A DNA stretch of 64,000 nt from Adiantum capillus-veneris (lineage: Eukaryota; Streptophyta; Polypodiopsida; Polypodiales; Pteridaceae): contig CM043959.1 of assembly GCA_014529385.2 (NCBI GenBank), positions 92,295,529 to 92,359,528 of the forward strand, read 5' to 3'. Below the pieces are notes generated by a model. It was not told the origin of the DNA and searched no databases. It worked only from the letters and a program-made list of their open reading frames with translations. Made by a program: the position numbers and the translations under genes. This document shows positions 1-13,820 of this stretch, piece by piece (position 1 is the first letter of the stretch; every line of letters starts with the position of its first letter).

Positions 1-1879
1 AGGAAATCCCCAAAAGAGTAAAATCCCCTTAACTCTCAATCTATAAGCTCAAATGAAATGAAATTTGGTGTATGTGCTCAACACAACATACAGAAGATGG
101 GTATAATGTCAAAAGTTCAAATTTGCTGCCAGAATCACCCTTTAGACATTATACGCGTATGATGTCTACTAATGCATTTTTTAATAGAATTCATTCACAA
201 ACGTCCCCAAGTCTCTAGCACTAGTTTTCAAGAATTTCTACCAATTTTCATGCAAAAATGTGCTCAGAATCACAAGTTTCTTTTTTTTTTCGTTTTTGAC
301 ACTTCGTCTTTTGTCTTTTGGGTGTCACGGGTGGGTCTAAACACTATTCTCAAGGTGTAATTAGGGTAAAGCCCCCCTTTTGAACACTCTGGTGCATATA
401 ATTTTTTTAAATTTGGTCTCAAAATGCCCCTTGAGACATCGTACGTGTATGATGTCCAAGTTTTCAGAATTTCAGTTTTTCTTCACAAAACCCTTGCACA
501 TGCCCTCTTCTATGCTCAGCATCAATCAGTCATGCAAAAATATCAACAGAAAGATGTTTATTTCAGTTTTTTTCTCAAAAGTAGACTTTTTAGAGATCTT
601 AAATGCAAACAAGTACTTCAGCATATAAATCAATGATGAATAGCTCTAGATCAAAATCAGATTACTTAGTTAAAGCTACTCCTACATAAAAAAACACTTC
701 AATGCCACACACGGACTAGAAAATGCTTTTATTATCTCACAAATCACTCGACCACCAACAAATACTCTAATCTACAAGTCCTAACTGAACCTACCTAGTC
801 GCAAAACCTCGGCAAGACACACGCTTACTGGCTATCCACTTGATCTCAAATTAACCTCTTCCGGATCCACTTAAGAAAAATGCTTTCTTTCGCAAAAACT
901 AAAGCAAGAAACCATCACACGAGTGTTAGTATGATTACCTACTTAAGTCCTTGTGTCCTTAGAAGTGGCATCAATGTTGTGGGAGCAAATCACATGAGCT
1001 ATAAAGTGCATGCAGCACAACCTAGATCAACATAATGTCAATCACGGACACAGATGACAGGATAGGTGCACGGAGGTAATCTCTTTAGCTTGTTAGGATG
1101 AGACCATCCCATGCATACAACACTCTGGAAGGCTAACTAAACCACAACCTAGAATCTCGCTGCTCTCAACTTCACCACCCAACCCACATACGTGCACAAA
1201 CGGAAGGAAACTCATTAAACCATACCACAATCATACGAAAGTTAAGGAACACCATCCCCTTACTAGGATACACTTGTCCCAAAGCCTCTACACTCAAAAT
1301 CGTAACTCTAAACCCATCTGCAAAAAATGCGTATGAAGATAGAGCCAGATTTCAAAAGTGCTTGAAACTAAAATCTATGATTATCTGTGTGTAGCTTATC
1401 TTGCCACGATTCTAATGACTAATTGCAAGCAGAAAACGGACATCATTTGATATATTTATAGTCGCAAATAGCTCGTAGATGTGCGAGCCCATTTTTTCCG
1501 TTTTGCGAGGAATGCTTGGCATTGTCACATATCTCTTGCTGAGCCTAGCACGATGGTGTTGTCGGTTCTCCAATGTGATGAGCAAGCAGGGAGTCACACC
1601 AAGATGAAGCTCACGCTCTCTCTCTCTCTTCCTCTCTCACACACAGTTGATGGCAGCTTAAAACTTGATTATGATAAAAGTTCTCTTTACAAAATGACCT
1701 AGGTACAATATATACAAAGGCTGCCATATGTTAAATAGAGTTCCAAGGGTAGAAGTACCATTGCACCCCGGCTTCTGCAACTAGACTAATTACTCATTAC
1801 AAATGATGTTTTTAACCATAATCCGCATCATTTCATAACTCTTAAAAAATTAAGTCTTTGTTGAGTTATGTCGTATTGT
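1..1879. other. Non-coding, no gene recognised
   Basis: I see no supported gene here. The short ORFs lack family motifs and overlap on both strands. The sequence is AT-rich, with a small CT-rich patch near 1615-1640 and two related palindromes in the first 460 bases (listed separately). The stretch at 700-1400 is unique-looking, without stop-free frames, TG...CA termini or primer binding sites that would mark an LTR. Confidence 0.5.
144..456. repeat. Pair of related short palindromes
   Basis: Positions 144-167 form a near-perfect palindrome (AGACAT ... ATGTCT around TACGCGTA). Positions 435-456 repeat the same design with changes (GACATC ... GATGTC around TACGTGTA). Both sit in similar context, a C-rich run before and TTTTCA- and ATGCAAAAAT-containing sequence after. 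This suggests an old tandem duplication of about 290 bp. Function unknown. Confidence 0.45.
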
Positions 1880-4290
1880 TGACTTATGGGTCAACATATG
1901 TCCAAGAGGTTCAGGGTCAAGGAGCTGTGTGATGTTTAGAGAAGATACAAAGAGAGGGCATCTCCCAAAATGCAACCACGAACACTTGCACATTGAGGGC
2001 GTGTGGCATTGCACAGCTAGTTTGGTTGACATGTATGCCAAATATATGTGGTGCATTTCAGAAAGAACAAAAAGTGCTTGCGGAGCTTCCTATTTGGGAT
2101 GTCCTCTCTTGGAATGTATTAAATGTGGGATATGCCCAACTTGTCTCCACAAAGATCTATGATGTCTTCACCAAGGGAGGTTCTTGCAAGCCAAATGAAA
2201 TGCCTCATAAAATTGACATGAAGATAGAGACATAGAAACTAAAAGATCATACATTAGATAAAGTCAAAAGGTCAATATGTGCATCTTCATTTCTATTGTT
2301 TGTCCATACATACATGATATGAATATGTTGAAATTATACAGGATAAAGGAAACAGACTAATGTTAAAAGAGATGGATAAATCATCTACTTCCAGTTAGAA
2401 AAGTTAAAGTTAGCCAAGAAGAAAGCTATTTCAGTTACACAAAAATTTTACTTGATTAAACATACTATGAAAGCCAAGTCATAGAGAAATTAGGATGGGT
2501 GGCAATGTTGCCAATACCTAGGGGAGATGACAAATCTTCATCATAGGATCCCTTAATCGATGAAGTGATTATTCATGAGCAACAAACGATTACAATGGCA
2601 ATTATGGTTATGAGCTTGAAGTACATGTTTTTGGTGGGAATTGGTAGGTTTCAATAGTGTGGGGCCACCAACTATGTAACTACTTCCTGTTTGCGGGCTG
2701 TTTGCAATGTTCTCATGGAGTGCATTGATTACATCCAGCAAAGTTAGGGTCGGGAAGCTCTAGGCTATTTCCAGGAGATGCAAAGAGCGGCATCTAATGC
2801 TAATGTGGGCAAAATAATTCACGATAATACTGCTAGTCAGGGGTTGTTGAAAGAAAACTTCATGCTTGATAGTGCCTTGGTTGACATGTAAGGTGAATGT
2901 AGTGCACTTCACAGAGCACAAAAAGTGCTTAAGGAGCTTCTTGTTTGGGATGTCCTCTCTTGAACTAATTGTGGGATATGCCAAACTTGGCCAAGAAGCT
3001 CACGGCTATTTTTGGCAGATGCCAAGCAAGGATGTCTCTCCAAATGCAATCAGTAGAGTAGCACCAAGAAAGCAGCAATGTTTGCTACACGAGCAAACAT
3101 GAAGAGGAAGAGCGCAACAGATCCGCGAGAAGCTCATGCCTAAAATGCTATATCATGGAGTGCAATGATTGCGCGCTATGTCCAACAGGGTGGGGATAAG
3201 AAAGCTCTGGACTATTTTTAGCAAATGTAGAGAGAGGGAATCTCTCCAAATGCAATCATGTACAATTGCACCTTAAACTCATGTGGCATTACACATCTGT
3301 CTTGGTTGACATGTATGCCAAATGTGGTTCACTTCATAAAGCACAAAATTGATTGAGGAGCTTCTTGTTCGGGATGTCGTCTCTCAAAATGAATTGATTG
3401 TGGGATATTCTCACCTTGGCCAAGAAACTCTGGGCTATTTTCCAAGCGAGGATGTCTCTTTAGATGCAATCATCAGAGAAACACCAAGAAAGCAGCAATA
3501 TTGGCTACACAAGGAAACATGGAGGAGAAGAGCGCAACAGGTCCTCAATAAGATTCATTTTTGGAATGTTGTCTCATGGAGTGCATTGATTGGACGATAT
3601 GAAAAACAAGGCGAGGGTAAGGAAGCTCTGGGTTATTTTTAGTAGATGAAAAGAGAGGGCATTTGTCCAAATGCAATCACGAACACATGAAAATTGAAGC
3701 CATGTGGCATTACACAAGATGCTGATATGGGCAAAAGATTTTGTGATGATATTGTTAGTCAGAGGTTGTTGAAAGAAAACTTCATGCTTGGCACTGCCTT
3801 GGTCCACATGTGTGCCAAATGTGGTGCACTTCATAAAGCACAAAAGGTGCTTGAGGAGATTCCTTTATGGGATGTTGTCTCTTAGAATGCACTGATCGTG
3901 GGATATGATCAACTTGGCCAAGAATCTCATGCCTATTTTTGGTGGATGTGAAGCAACGGTATGTCTCCATATGCAATCACATATGCTTGCATCTTGAAGG
4001 CAAGAGTTGGGGTTAGAAAGCTTTCGGCTATTTTCAACAGATGCAGAGAGAGGCCATCTCTCCAAATGCAATCAAATACACTTGCACATTAAAGCCATGT
4101 TTTATTACACAAGATGCTGATATGGGCAAAATAATTCACGATGATATTGTTAGTTAGGGGTTGTCGAAGGAAAAATTCATACTCGGCACTGCCCTGGTTG
4201 ACATGTATGCCAGATGCGGTGCACTTCATAAAGCACAAAAAGTTTTTGAGGAGCTTCCTATTCGGGGGGAGAAGAGAGGGATAGGATGCG
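1880..4290 (+). pseudogene. Decayed pentatricopeptide-repeat (PPR) array
   Basis: Plant PPR proteins bind organellar RNA through tandem helical repeats of about 35 residues. Several repeat remnants are readable on the plus strand: LVDMYAKYMWC (about 2025), ALVDM then ALHRAQKVLKEL (2872-2940), LVDMYAKCGSLHKAQ (about 3300), VHMCAKCGALHKAQKVLEEIP (split by changes, 3805-3870) and ALVDMYARCGALHKAQKVFEELP (in part, 4190-4260). Between them lie worn forms of the partner helices (WNALIVGYAQLGQ-like; QMQREGISPNAI-like). The frame is broken by many stops and frameshifts, so no protein is expected. A GA microsatellite directly follows the last repeat. No organelle-targeting peptide or terminal E/DYW domain is visible. 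The array probably comes from internal duplication of one PLS-class PPR gene. Confidence 0.75.
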
Positions 4291-4310
4291 TGTATTGCAG
4301 AATGGGTAAA

Positions 4311-4314
<4 letters not shown>

Positions 4315-4397
<83 letters not shown>
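4315..4397. repeat. (GA)n microsatellite
   Basis: About 41 uninterrupted GA dinucleotides follow the last PPR remnant. The long Ser-Leu and Arg-Glu ORFs over this tract are translations of the repeat, not genes. Confidence 0.97.
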
Positions 4398-4399
<2 letters not shown>

Positions 4400-4437
4400 A
4401 TTATCCATGAAAGAGAGCAAATTAGAGTAGAATAGAA

Positions 4438-4495
4438 GTTTTTATATTGAAATGGACTACAAATAAGTTTTTATATTGAAATGGACTACAAATAA
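4438..4495. repeat. Perfect 29-bp tandem duplication
   Basis: A 29-base unit beginning GTTTTTATATTGAAATGG occurs twice head to tail (4438-4466 and 4467-4495) without a mismatch. It lies between two large microsatellites. Perfect identity implies a recent slippage or repair event. Confidence 0.95.
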
Positions 4496-4573
4496 GATTG
4501 ATACATCTACAAGCAAGAGAGAAAGGGAAAAAGGATGCAATCATTAATGGTCAAGAGAGAAAGACATCAAGCA

Positions 4574-5512
<939 letters not shown>

Positions 5513-8500
5513 GTGTCCACCAAACAATCATTGTTTGAGATGGATTGTGATGCCCATGAAACTTTGCATTGGCAGGGATTAATGTGCTTCCTCCATCCCT
5601 CTAGTGTTTCATGGATATTCGCTATCGTCTCATCGATCCAAGGTGGCACAATCACCAATCTTGTGTCTTTGGGCTCGCTAAGAGCCCAAAGGGTAAAAAA
5701 TTGGCGATTATGCCACCGTAGATTGTCAACACAGATTGTGATGCCCATGAAACTTTTTGAGGGCTAGGATTAGTCTACTTCCTCCACCCTCATTGGTCCA
5801 AGGTGGCACAATCACCAATCTTTTGGCTTTGGGCTCGCCAAGCGAGCAATGGGCAAAAAAAGGTGATTGTGCAGCTGTGGACCGTCAAGACGGATTACAA
5901 TGCCCATGAAACATTGCAAGGTTGGATATTAGTGTAGTTTCCCCACCCCCACAAATTTTCATGGCCATCTGCTCTTGTCTCGTTAGTCCAAGGTGACATA
6001 ATCGCCAATTTTTTGGCTTTGCACTCACCAAGGGCCCAATTGGCGATTGTGCCGCTATGGACTATAGAGACGAATTGTGATGCCCATGAAATTTTGGAGA
6101 GGCTGGGATTAGTGTTCTTCTAACACCCCTGCAAAGTTTCATGGCCATCTGCTCCCATTTCAATAGTCCACGGTGGTACAATCGCCATTTTTTTTGGCTT
6201 TCGGCTCGCCAAAGGCCCAATGAGCGAAAAATTGTTGATTGTGCCATCGTGGACAGTTGAGACAGATTACAATGCCCATGAAACTTTGTAGGAGTATTAG
6301 TGTGATTTACCCACCTTTGCAATGTTTCAATACCATACGCTCTCGTCTCGTCATTCCAAGGCCACTCAATCCCCAATTTTTTTGGATTTGAACTCGCTAA
6401 GGGTCCAATGTGCAAACAAATAGCAATTGTGCTGCCGTGGACAATCGAGATAGATTTCCATGCCATAAACTTTACACAAGTGGTAATTAGTGTGCTTTGC
6501 CTACACCTATAATTTCTTATGAGCATCCACTCCCATATCATCAGTCCAAGGTGGTACAATTGCCAATTTTATGGCTTTGCGTTCACGGATGGCCCAATGG
6601 GCAAAAAAGTGGTGATTGTGCTGCCGTGGATCGTCAAGTCAGATTGCAATGCCCATGAAACTCTGGAGGTATAGACATTAGTGTACATATCTCACCCTTG
6701 CAAATTTTCATGGCCATCTACTCCCGTCTGCTCGGTCTAGGGTGGCACAATCACCATTTTGTTTGTCTTTGAGCTCGCCAAAGGCCCAATGAGCAAAAAA
6801 TTGGTGATTGTGCCACCATGGACCATCAAGCCAGATTGCAATGTCCATGAAACTTTGCATGGGTGTGGATTAGTGTGCTTTCTCCAGCCTTGCAAAGTTT
6901 CAAGGCCATCTGTGCGCGTCTCATTGGTCGATTGTGGCACAATCGCCATTCTTTTGTCCATTCCGACCTCGACGAGCCCAAAGCCCCAAAATTGGCGATT
7001 GTGTGTCGTGGACCGTTGAGACCGATTGAAATACCCATGAAACATTGCAAGGGTGGCACTTATTTTGCTTCCCCTTGTCTCACAAAGTTTCAAGGCCATT
7101 CGCTCCCATCTCGTCGGCGGTCGAGTGTGACACAATCATCAAATTTTTGGCTTTGTGCTAGCCAAAGGGTCCAATGGGCAAAAAAATGGCGATTGTGCCA
7201 CCATGGACTGTCGAGATGGATTGTGATTCTCATGAAACATTGCAAGGGTAGTTAATTGTTTCCTTCCCCTATCCTCCCAAAGTTTCATGGCACAATCATC
7301 AAATTTTTGTCTTTGCGCTATCCAAAGGCCCAATGGGAAAAAAATGGAGATTGTGCCAATGTGGACGATCGAGAACGATTTCCATGCCCATGAAACTTTG
7401 CAAGGGTGGGGATCAATGTGCTTCCCCAGTCTCTGCAAAGTTTCATGGTCATCCACTCCCGTCTCATCGGTCCAAGGTGGCACAATCGCCAATTTTTTGG
7501 TTATGCGTTCCCAGCTCCCAATGGGAAAAATCTTGGTGATTGTGTCGTTGTGGAGAGTTGAGATGGATTGTGATGTCTATGAGACTTTGCAGGGGCAAGG
7601 AATAATGTGTTTCCCACACCCATGTAAAGTTTCATGGCCATCTGGTCCCGTCCCGTTGGTCAAGGGTGGCACAATCCTCAAATTTTTTGGCTTTAGTTTG
7701 CCAAAGGCCCAATGAGCGAAAAATTGGTGATTTTGCCACCTTAAACCGTCGAGACAGATTACAATGCCCAGGGAACTTTCTAGTGCAAGGATTAGTATGA
7801 TTTACCCACCGCTACAATGTTTCATTGACATATGCTCCCATCCCATCAGTCCAAGGTGGCTCAGCTGCTAATTGTTTGAATTTGCACTCGCCAAGGGCTC
7901 AATGTAAAAAAAATGGCGGTTGTGCCACCATGAACAGTCTAGAGAGTTTACCATGCCATAAACTTTATATAGGTGGGGATAAGTATTCTTTTCCTACACC
8001 TGTAAAGTTTCATGAACATCCACTCCCAAATTATCGATCCAAGGTGGTACAATCGCCAATTTTTTGGCTTTGCGCTTGCCGAGGGCCCAATGGGAAACAA
8101 ATTGGCGATTGTGCCACTGTGGATTGTCGAGACGGACTGCGATGCCCATGAAACTTTGTAGGTATGGAGATCATTATGCTTCCTCCACCCTTATAAAGTT
8201 TCATGGCCATCCACTGGCATCTCCTCGTCTAGGATGGCACACTCGCCAATTTATTTGCCTTTTAGCTTGCCAAAGGCCCAATGGGCAAAAATTGGTGATT
8301 GTGTGCCACCGTGGATTGTCAAGACGGACTACGATGCCCATGAAATTTTTCATGGGTGGGTATTAGTGTTCTTTTGTAGCCCTACAAAGTTTTGAGCCCA
8401 TCCGATCCCGTCTCGTTAATTCAAGGTGGCACAATCTCCATTTGTTTTGCCATTGGGTCCTAAACGAGCCCATAGCCCAAAAATTGGCGATTGTGCCGTT

Positions 8501-8737
8501 GTGGACCATCGAAACGGATTTCAATGCCCATGAAACTTTGCAAGAATGGAAATTAGTGTTCTTCCCCCACCCGTGCAAATTTTCATGGCCATCCGCTCCC
8601 GTATCCTTGGTCTAGGGTGGCACAATCACCAATGTTTATGGCTTTGAGCTCGCCAAAGGGACAATTGGAAAACATTTGGTGATTGTGCCACCGCAGATCA
8701 TCAAGACGGATTGCAATGCCCATGAAACTTTTTGTTT
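5513..8737 (+). repeat. Double-hairpin satellite, block 1
   Basis: About 17-18 tandem monomers of about 187 bp. The recurring landmark TGCCCATGAAACTTT falls near 5549, 5740, 5900, 6078, 6267, 6456, 6648, 6842, 7034, 7228, 7384, 7573, 7766, 7958, 8141, 8334, 8525 and 8720. Each monomer holds hairpin A (CATGAAACTTTGCA ... TGCAAAGTTTCATGG, loop near TTAGTGTGCTT) and hairpin B (GGTGGCACAATCGCCAA ... TTGGCGATTGTGCCACC, loop with GGCTTTGGGCTCGCC). Flanking CCGTCTCGTCGGTCC and GGACCGTCGAGACGG extend hairpin B. Monomers are clearly diverged. Because each monomer nearly equals its own reverse complement, both strands give similar spurious peptides. No gene is present in the block. Confidence 0.93.
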
Positions 8738-8829
8738 TTGAGAAAAAGATCCTTCTATTAGTTAATAAAACTGCCCATAGGGCTACAACCACCTCTACAA
8801 GAGAGGACTACAACAATCATGATGGGGAG

Positions 8830-11800
8830 ACTCTCCCAATAAAAAAATAGCATATGTACAATGAGGATAAATCAAGAAATGGGAGGGGGAAAAAGCCACA
8901 CAGGTGGATGCTAATGCCATCTGAGTACATCGTGCACCATAGTGAAAAAAGGCCAAGACGCCAAAGTCGAAGGAAAGCCTCTCTGTGCTCTCGCATGCGA
9001 TCGGAGCTGCCCTGGAGTCTCTCGAGATGTCCACTCAGAGTATGGATCAGCTCTAGCCAAAGATCCCAAACAGTCTCTACTGGTGGTACAGGGCGAGCCT
9101 CAAAGATACGGAAGTAGTGGGCCCGCCAGATGAACGAGAGTGTCAAGCCACTGATGAGCTCCCAGCACTCCTCTCTCTCACTGCACCACTCCTATGGAGT
9201 AAGCTCTATGGTAGGCTGGAGTGTGGGTCGCCCCCCCTACATCACTATCATCCTGCTAATGGAAGATAGCTCAAACTGAAGTGCCGGGCCCATGAGAGTG
9301 GACCAAGCAGTTGTCCCCCAAGTGTATTACCGTGTCGTGTAAAGAGATGGCATCGGCCAAAGAACATGAAGCCACACCTGTTGTGCCAAAGGACAGCCGC
9401 GCAAAGACAGTGACGCTGACTCTCCACAAGATGGTCACAAGCTGCACATACAACCGAGAGCACACTATGTACTAGCCAGCTCGCAACTGTTGTGGCTCTA
9501 TGTGCAACTAGCCCCAATGGAACAAAGTGACTCATCTCGGTTGTCTAGAGTCCCACAACCTCTCCCAAAAAGCTTCCAAGAACTCAGTTGTGAGACCCTC
9601 CTCTTGCCAATGGGGTGCCAGCAGGGCGAGCCTCTCTTTGTGTTGCTAGTATGTGACGTCCCAATCAAGCAGTGTACTGAAAGAAAGGGATACCTGGGTG
9701 GTTGTAAAGGAGAACAGGTCCCTCCAAAGCCACTCTCCAAGATCCCACTATACTCGTGCCAGTGGACAGCTCTCCCAAGTCCACAGTCTCCAGTTTCCAG
9801 TCACACAAGTCCTCCCACAGATGCCCACCACTCGGATCCTTTGAAAACATCACTCTGCCACCTACAAGGACTCTATTGCAACTTCGTGTAAGCGTCCCGC
9901 ACCCCTCTCATTCCCTGTAGTAGTTGAAAGCCCTGGAGCTCCTTTGACAAGCCTGAAAACTGTAACCAGTCACCTAAAGAGCGTGATGGACCCTCTACCA
10001 TGGGACCCCAGGAAAATGAGGCCGACTACCAACCAAGTGGCATCTCTGAGTGCTAACCATGGGGTTCCAAACAAGGGGCTATCTCAGGCGCTCCTCCGAG
10101 CAAGTAGGTTGACATTGCTCCAGGCCTTCCCACACATGCTCCCAAGCTTGAAGAAAACTCATAGCAAAGAGGTCCTCTAGTGTCCTGCTCAAGACAACTT
10201 TGCGCATCTTTGTGAAAATCCATCTGGTCGAAGGTCGCCAGGGGCCTCCAGCCTGATGTACCCTTGCACGAAGCCGCTGCAACAAGAACTCCTTCCAGGG
10301 ATCCTCACCTGGAATAAGTCCTCTGACGATGAACTTCCCTGAGAAGGGCTCTGCTCTGTTGTGTTGGGTGTATGATGCTAAGCCCTCCCTGAGAACAAGG
10401 AAGAGTGATGACCTGCCAAGCCTCTTTGGCCCGGGCTATTTGAGTGTCACGCCTTGACCACATGAAGTTTCTGATCAGACTGTCTATTTATCTGATACAA
10501 GAACTCAAGAAGATCGAGCAAGAAGTGATGTGCCACATAGTAGCCAACAACACCAGGTTGGCCACTACAACTCGGCTTGCCGGAGAAATTCGTGCGGAGC
10601 TCCAATGTAACAACTTCCTCCTGATAGACAGCAGGAGGGGAGCAATCTGCTGCTTGGGAGACAAGCCCAAACCAACTTGACATCCCAAGTACATAACTGC
10701 ACTCCCTGGGGGAATCCACCTAAAATCCTCACCTGGCATCCAATCAGGTATAGGAGCACTACCAACCGAGAAAGCCACTGTCTTTCTCCAATTGATCAAT
10801 GCGCCAGATGCACAACACAAAGTCTCAAGAGGCTGCTCACACCTGTGAAGGTTGGCCTCTTGGCCATCCATGTACAAGGCTAAGTCGTTTGCAAACTCAG
10901 CGTCCAGTAGCTCATCTCCCCCAATAGGAAGTGCTAATCGACGTAAACCAACCTGCTGCGACACCAAAGACCTGCTCATTGCTTCAACATAGAACAGAAA
11001 GAGGAAAGGGGAAAGAGGGCAGCCCTATCTGACCGAACGTGTGAGTAAGAAGCGATCACCTCTACCTCCTGACAAAAGTACCTATCTGTGTGCCCGTCTG
11101 TACAAAGATGACACCCCTCTGATCCAAGCATCTGAGAAGCCCATCCTACATAGAGTGCCCTCCAGAAAGTCCCAGTCAACTCTATCGTAGGCCTTCTCAA
11201 AATCAAGAAGAAAAATCATCAGATCCTCACCACGGAGCTGTGCAAGGCCAGAAGCCTCCCAAAAAGTAAAGATGTTGTCAAGGATACTACGCTCCTTGAC
11301 AAAACCTGTCTAAGCCCCATGTATAATGCTCTCCAGAAGTGGCTGAATACTCAAACTTAGAGCCTTGGCAAAATTTTTGTAGGCTGAGTTGAGGATGGTG
11401 ATGGGGCGCCACTGTCGAATCTCATCCAAGGAGCCACCCTCCTTGGAAATGAGGTAGATCCAGCCCTCACTCATGCTACCAAGCATCTCTCCTAAGTGCA
11501 GGATATCCTAAAAATCACTACAGAGATCTAGGCCAAGTAGGTCCCAGTACTCCAAGAAAAAATTAGGAGTCAAGCCATCCTCACCTGGACAGCTACCACG
11601 GGGGAGTGCACTAAGAGCCGTGTGCAGCTCCTCTAGTTGAAGAGGCATCTCAAGCCTCTGACACATCTCCTCAGTCACAAGGCAAGGCATCTGTGCCCAC
11701 ACTTGCTCTTTGCATGCATCCTGACGCTCCGATTGAGGCTCTTCAGACAATAAATCGCGGTAGAAGTCAGTAGCAATTGCACGCATGTCCTTTGGCTCTG

Positions 11801-13045
11801 AAGCAACTGACCCATCATGCCTCCTCAAATGATTAACCTTGGAATGCATATGCCAAGGTCCCACTTTCTCAAAGAAATCACCTTTTAGTCTGTCACCCAC
11901 CTAGGTCCACTGAGATGCCTGCCGATGGAAAGCAAACTCATGGCACCTCTCCTCTGTGTTAACAAGCTCCTGGTGAGCCCACTGTAACTGCTCCTCCAAC
12001 CAAGGACTGTTTGGATGCTGCTCCTGCATCCTCTGCAAGGAAGAAACACCCCGCCGGAGATGTTGTTCCTCCTCTCTTGCTTCATCTAGGCAAGGAAAAG
12101 ACTCCTGAAGAAAGAATCAACTAAGCTGATCTAGTCCTGAGGCCACTATGTCAGCAGGAGCATCCTGCATGCCTAATTTGTTTGTCCAAAGAGCCTCCAC
12201 TTGCTTGTTGATCTTAGAGTCTAGCAAGACCTCTGAGGGATGCGTAGCATTGTGCTGCCCCTTCTCTGCCTATCTATCACTGTGAGGATCACTGGTGCAT
12301 GGTCTGAAAAGGAGGTCCCTGCTAGAATGCCAATTGTCCCACCCAAGTCATAGAAGTGGTCACTAGTGTAGAAGCGATCTATTCGCGATAGATTCACTCC
12401 TCTCACTCTGCTGTCCGAATGAGAGAAGGCTAGGGTGTCTGGGGTCTCACAAACCTAGAATGCTGCCACACATCCAAAACCCTTAGAGTCATACAAAACT
12501 TCTCCCAAGCTGCCAGCTCAACTCCATGCACAGTAGTATGGCTACCACCAATCCTGTCAGAGGGGTCCTCTAGCATGTTGAAGTCACCCCCTATGCACTA
12601 TTGCTCTACCTGTGGTAGAGACTCAACAATATGTGACCAAAACTCTGCTCGTGCATGCGCAACATGGGTGCATAGATGTCTAGAAATCCCACAAGACAAC
12701 CTTGAACCTACATAGTGATCCACTGAGCCCTGCCTGGCACAATAATCCCTCTACCCACAATGGCTTGCTACAAAGAATACACAATACTCATACATACCGC
12801 GCCTTGGATGCCTCCAGGTCCAAAAGTAGTTGACCAAAATTATTATATCGTCCATGCAAAAGCTGGCCACAACGTCTAATGCGGCTCTCACACAGATGAT
12901 GCTCCTGTAGCAAAATAATGTCAATCTCTCCTCCCACAAGGCATCACTGAAGCTCCTGACATAGTCGGCCCCTCTTATGCTAAAACTAGGGCTCACCTAA
13001 TCCCTGTACATTCCATGAGACAATCCTTATGGGGAGCGAGAGAGA
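8830..13045 (-). pseudogene. LINE ORF2: endonuclease-reverse transcriptase, broken
   Basis: ORF2 of L1-type elements nicks target DNA and primes cDNA synthesis there. Visible in order: the APE endonuclease start (RIVSWNVQGLGEP, about 13030) and ILLQEHH (catalytic Glu region, about 12900); SRIDRFY and SFSDHAPVILTV (SDH motif of the APE fold, 12406-12280); an RT N-terminal region (PGEDGLTPNFF, about 11560); RT motif A DFEKAYDRVDW (about 11200); motif B SVRQGCPLSPFLF (about 11030); motif C as FANDLALYMDG (about 10880), where the usual FADD has lost its first catalytic Asp; then thumb-like TASGALINWRKT-type sequence. Near 9146-8900 lies SFIWRAHYFRIF, typical of the C-terminal region. Many stops and frameshifts separate these pieces. 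An active enzyme is very unlikely. Confidence 0.82.
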
Positions 13046-13119
13046 GCAGCTACTAACGCAACAGCTAGACGTGCTATCTTTGAGACTGGCTTGGATGAGG
13101 AGTAATCCGCATCCGAGCA

Positions 13120-13783
13120 TCCTCAAGATAGGCATGATTGCAAAGAGTGCCTAGCCCCAACCCCTAGCCCCAGCCCAAGTAGACAGAGCCGTGCGTAGAG
13201 CAACCTCCTCTTTCCAAGAGTCCTCATGTATAAGTACATAGTTAGGCGGGCATTGCGTATCAGCAAAAAAGTGAACCATAATGTGTCTACATCTTGTTGC
13301 GTCTGGAGGTGTCACAGCAAACTTGGCCAGTGGCCAAAGAGTCTGAATCATGCCTGTAACCCTAGGTCTCCCATGTGATGAGAGAAATCCAAGGCCTCTA
13401 TCCCCCTAGCAGCAAGGAAAAAAACATGAACCCTGAAGCAGGGTTCCTCAAGGTCGGATGAGGAGTCGCCTAGAAACCAGGTAGAGTTGTAGGCAAAGAA
13501 GTCCCACCAACATCGAATGTCGAAGCTCGTCAGACCACAAGGGACTGCTGCAAAGGGAGACGTCTGTACCAAAAGAGGGGGTCGCAAGAAAGGTTGTCCC
13601 TCTCTCCCTAAGCGACTTGTAGTAGCAAAGGTGCTACCATCAAGAGATCTCCTAGCAGCCAAGGATGGCCCTGCCCCGTGGGTCGATTGCGGGACTGGAG
13701 CAGGAGGGGGGGTGAGAGAGCAGGGGGAGGGGGATTGACAAAGGTAGGAAAGTGAGGTGGAGAGGTGGAGGGAGCAGGAGACG

Positions 13784-13820
<37 letters not shown>

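Noticed and set aside
5513-8737. Possible CRISPR or rRNA-spacer array
   Set aside because: Whole 187-bp monomers repeat with no unique spacers, and no rRNA sequence is present.
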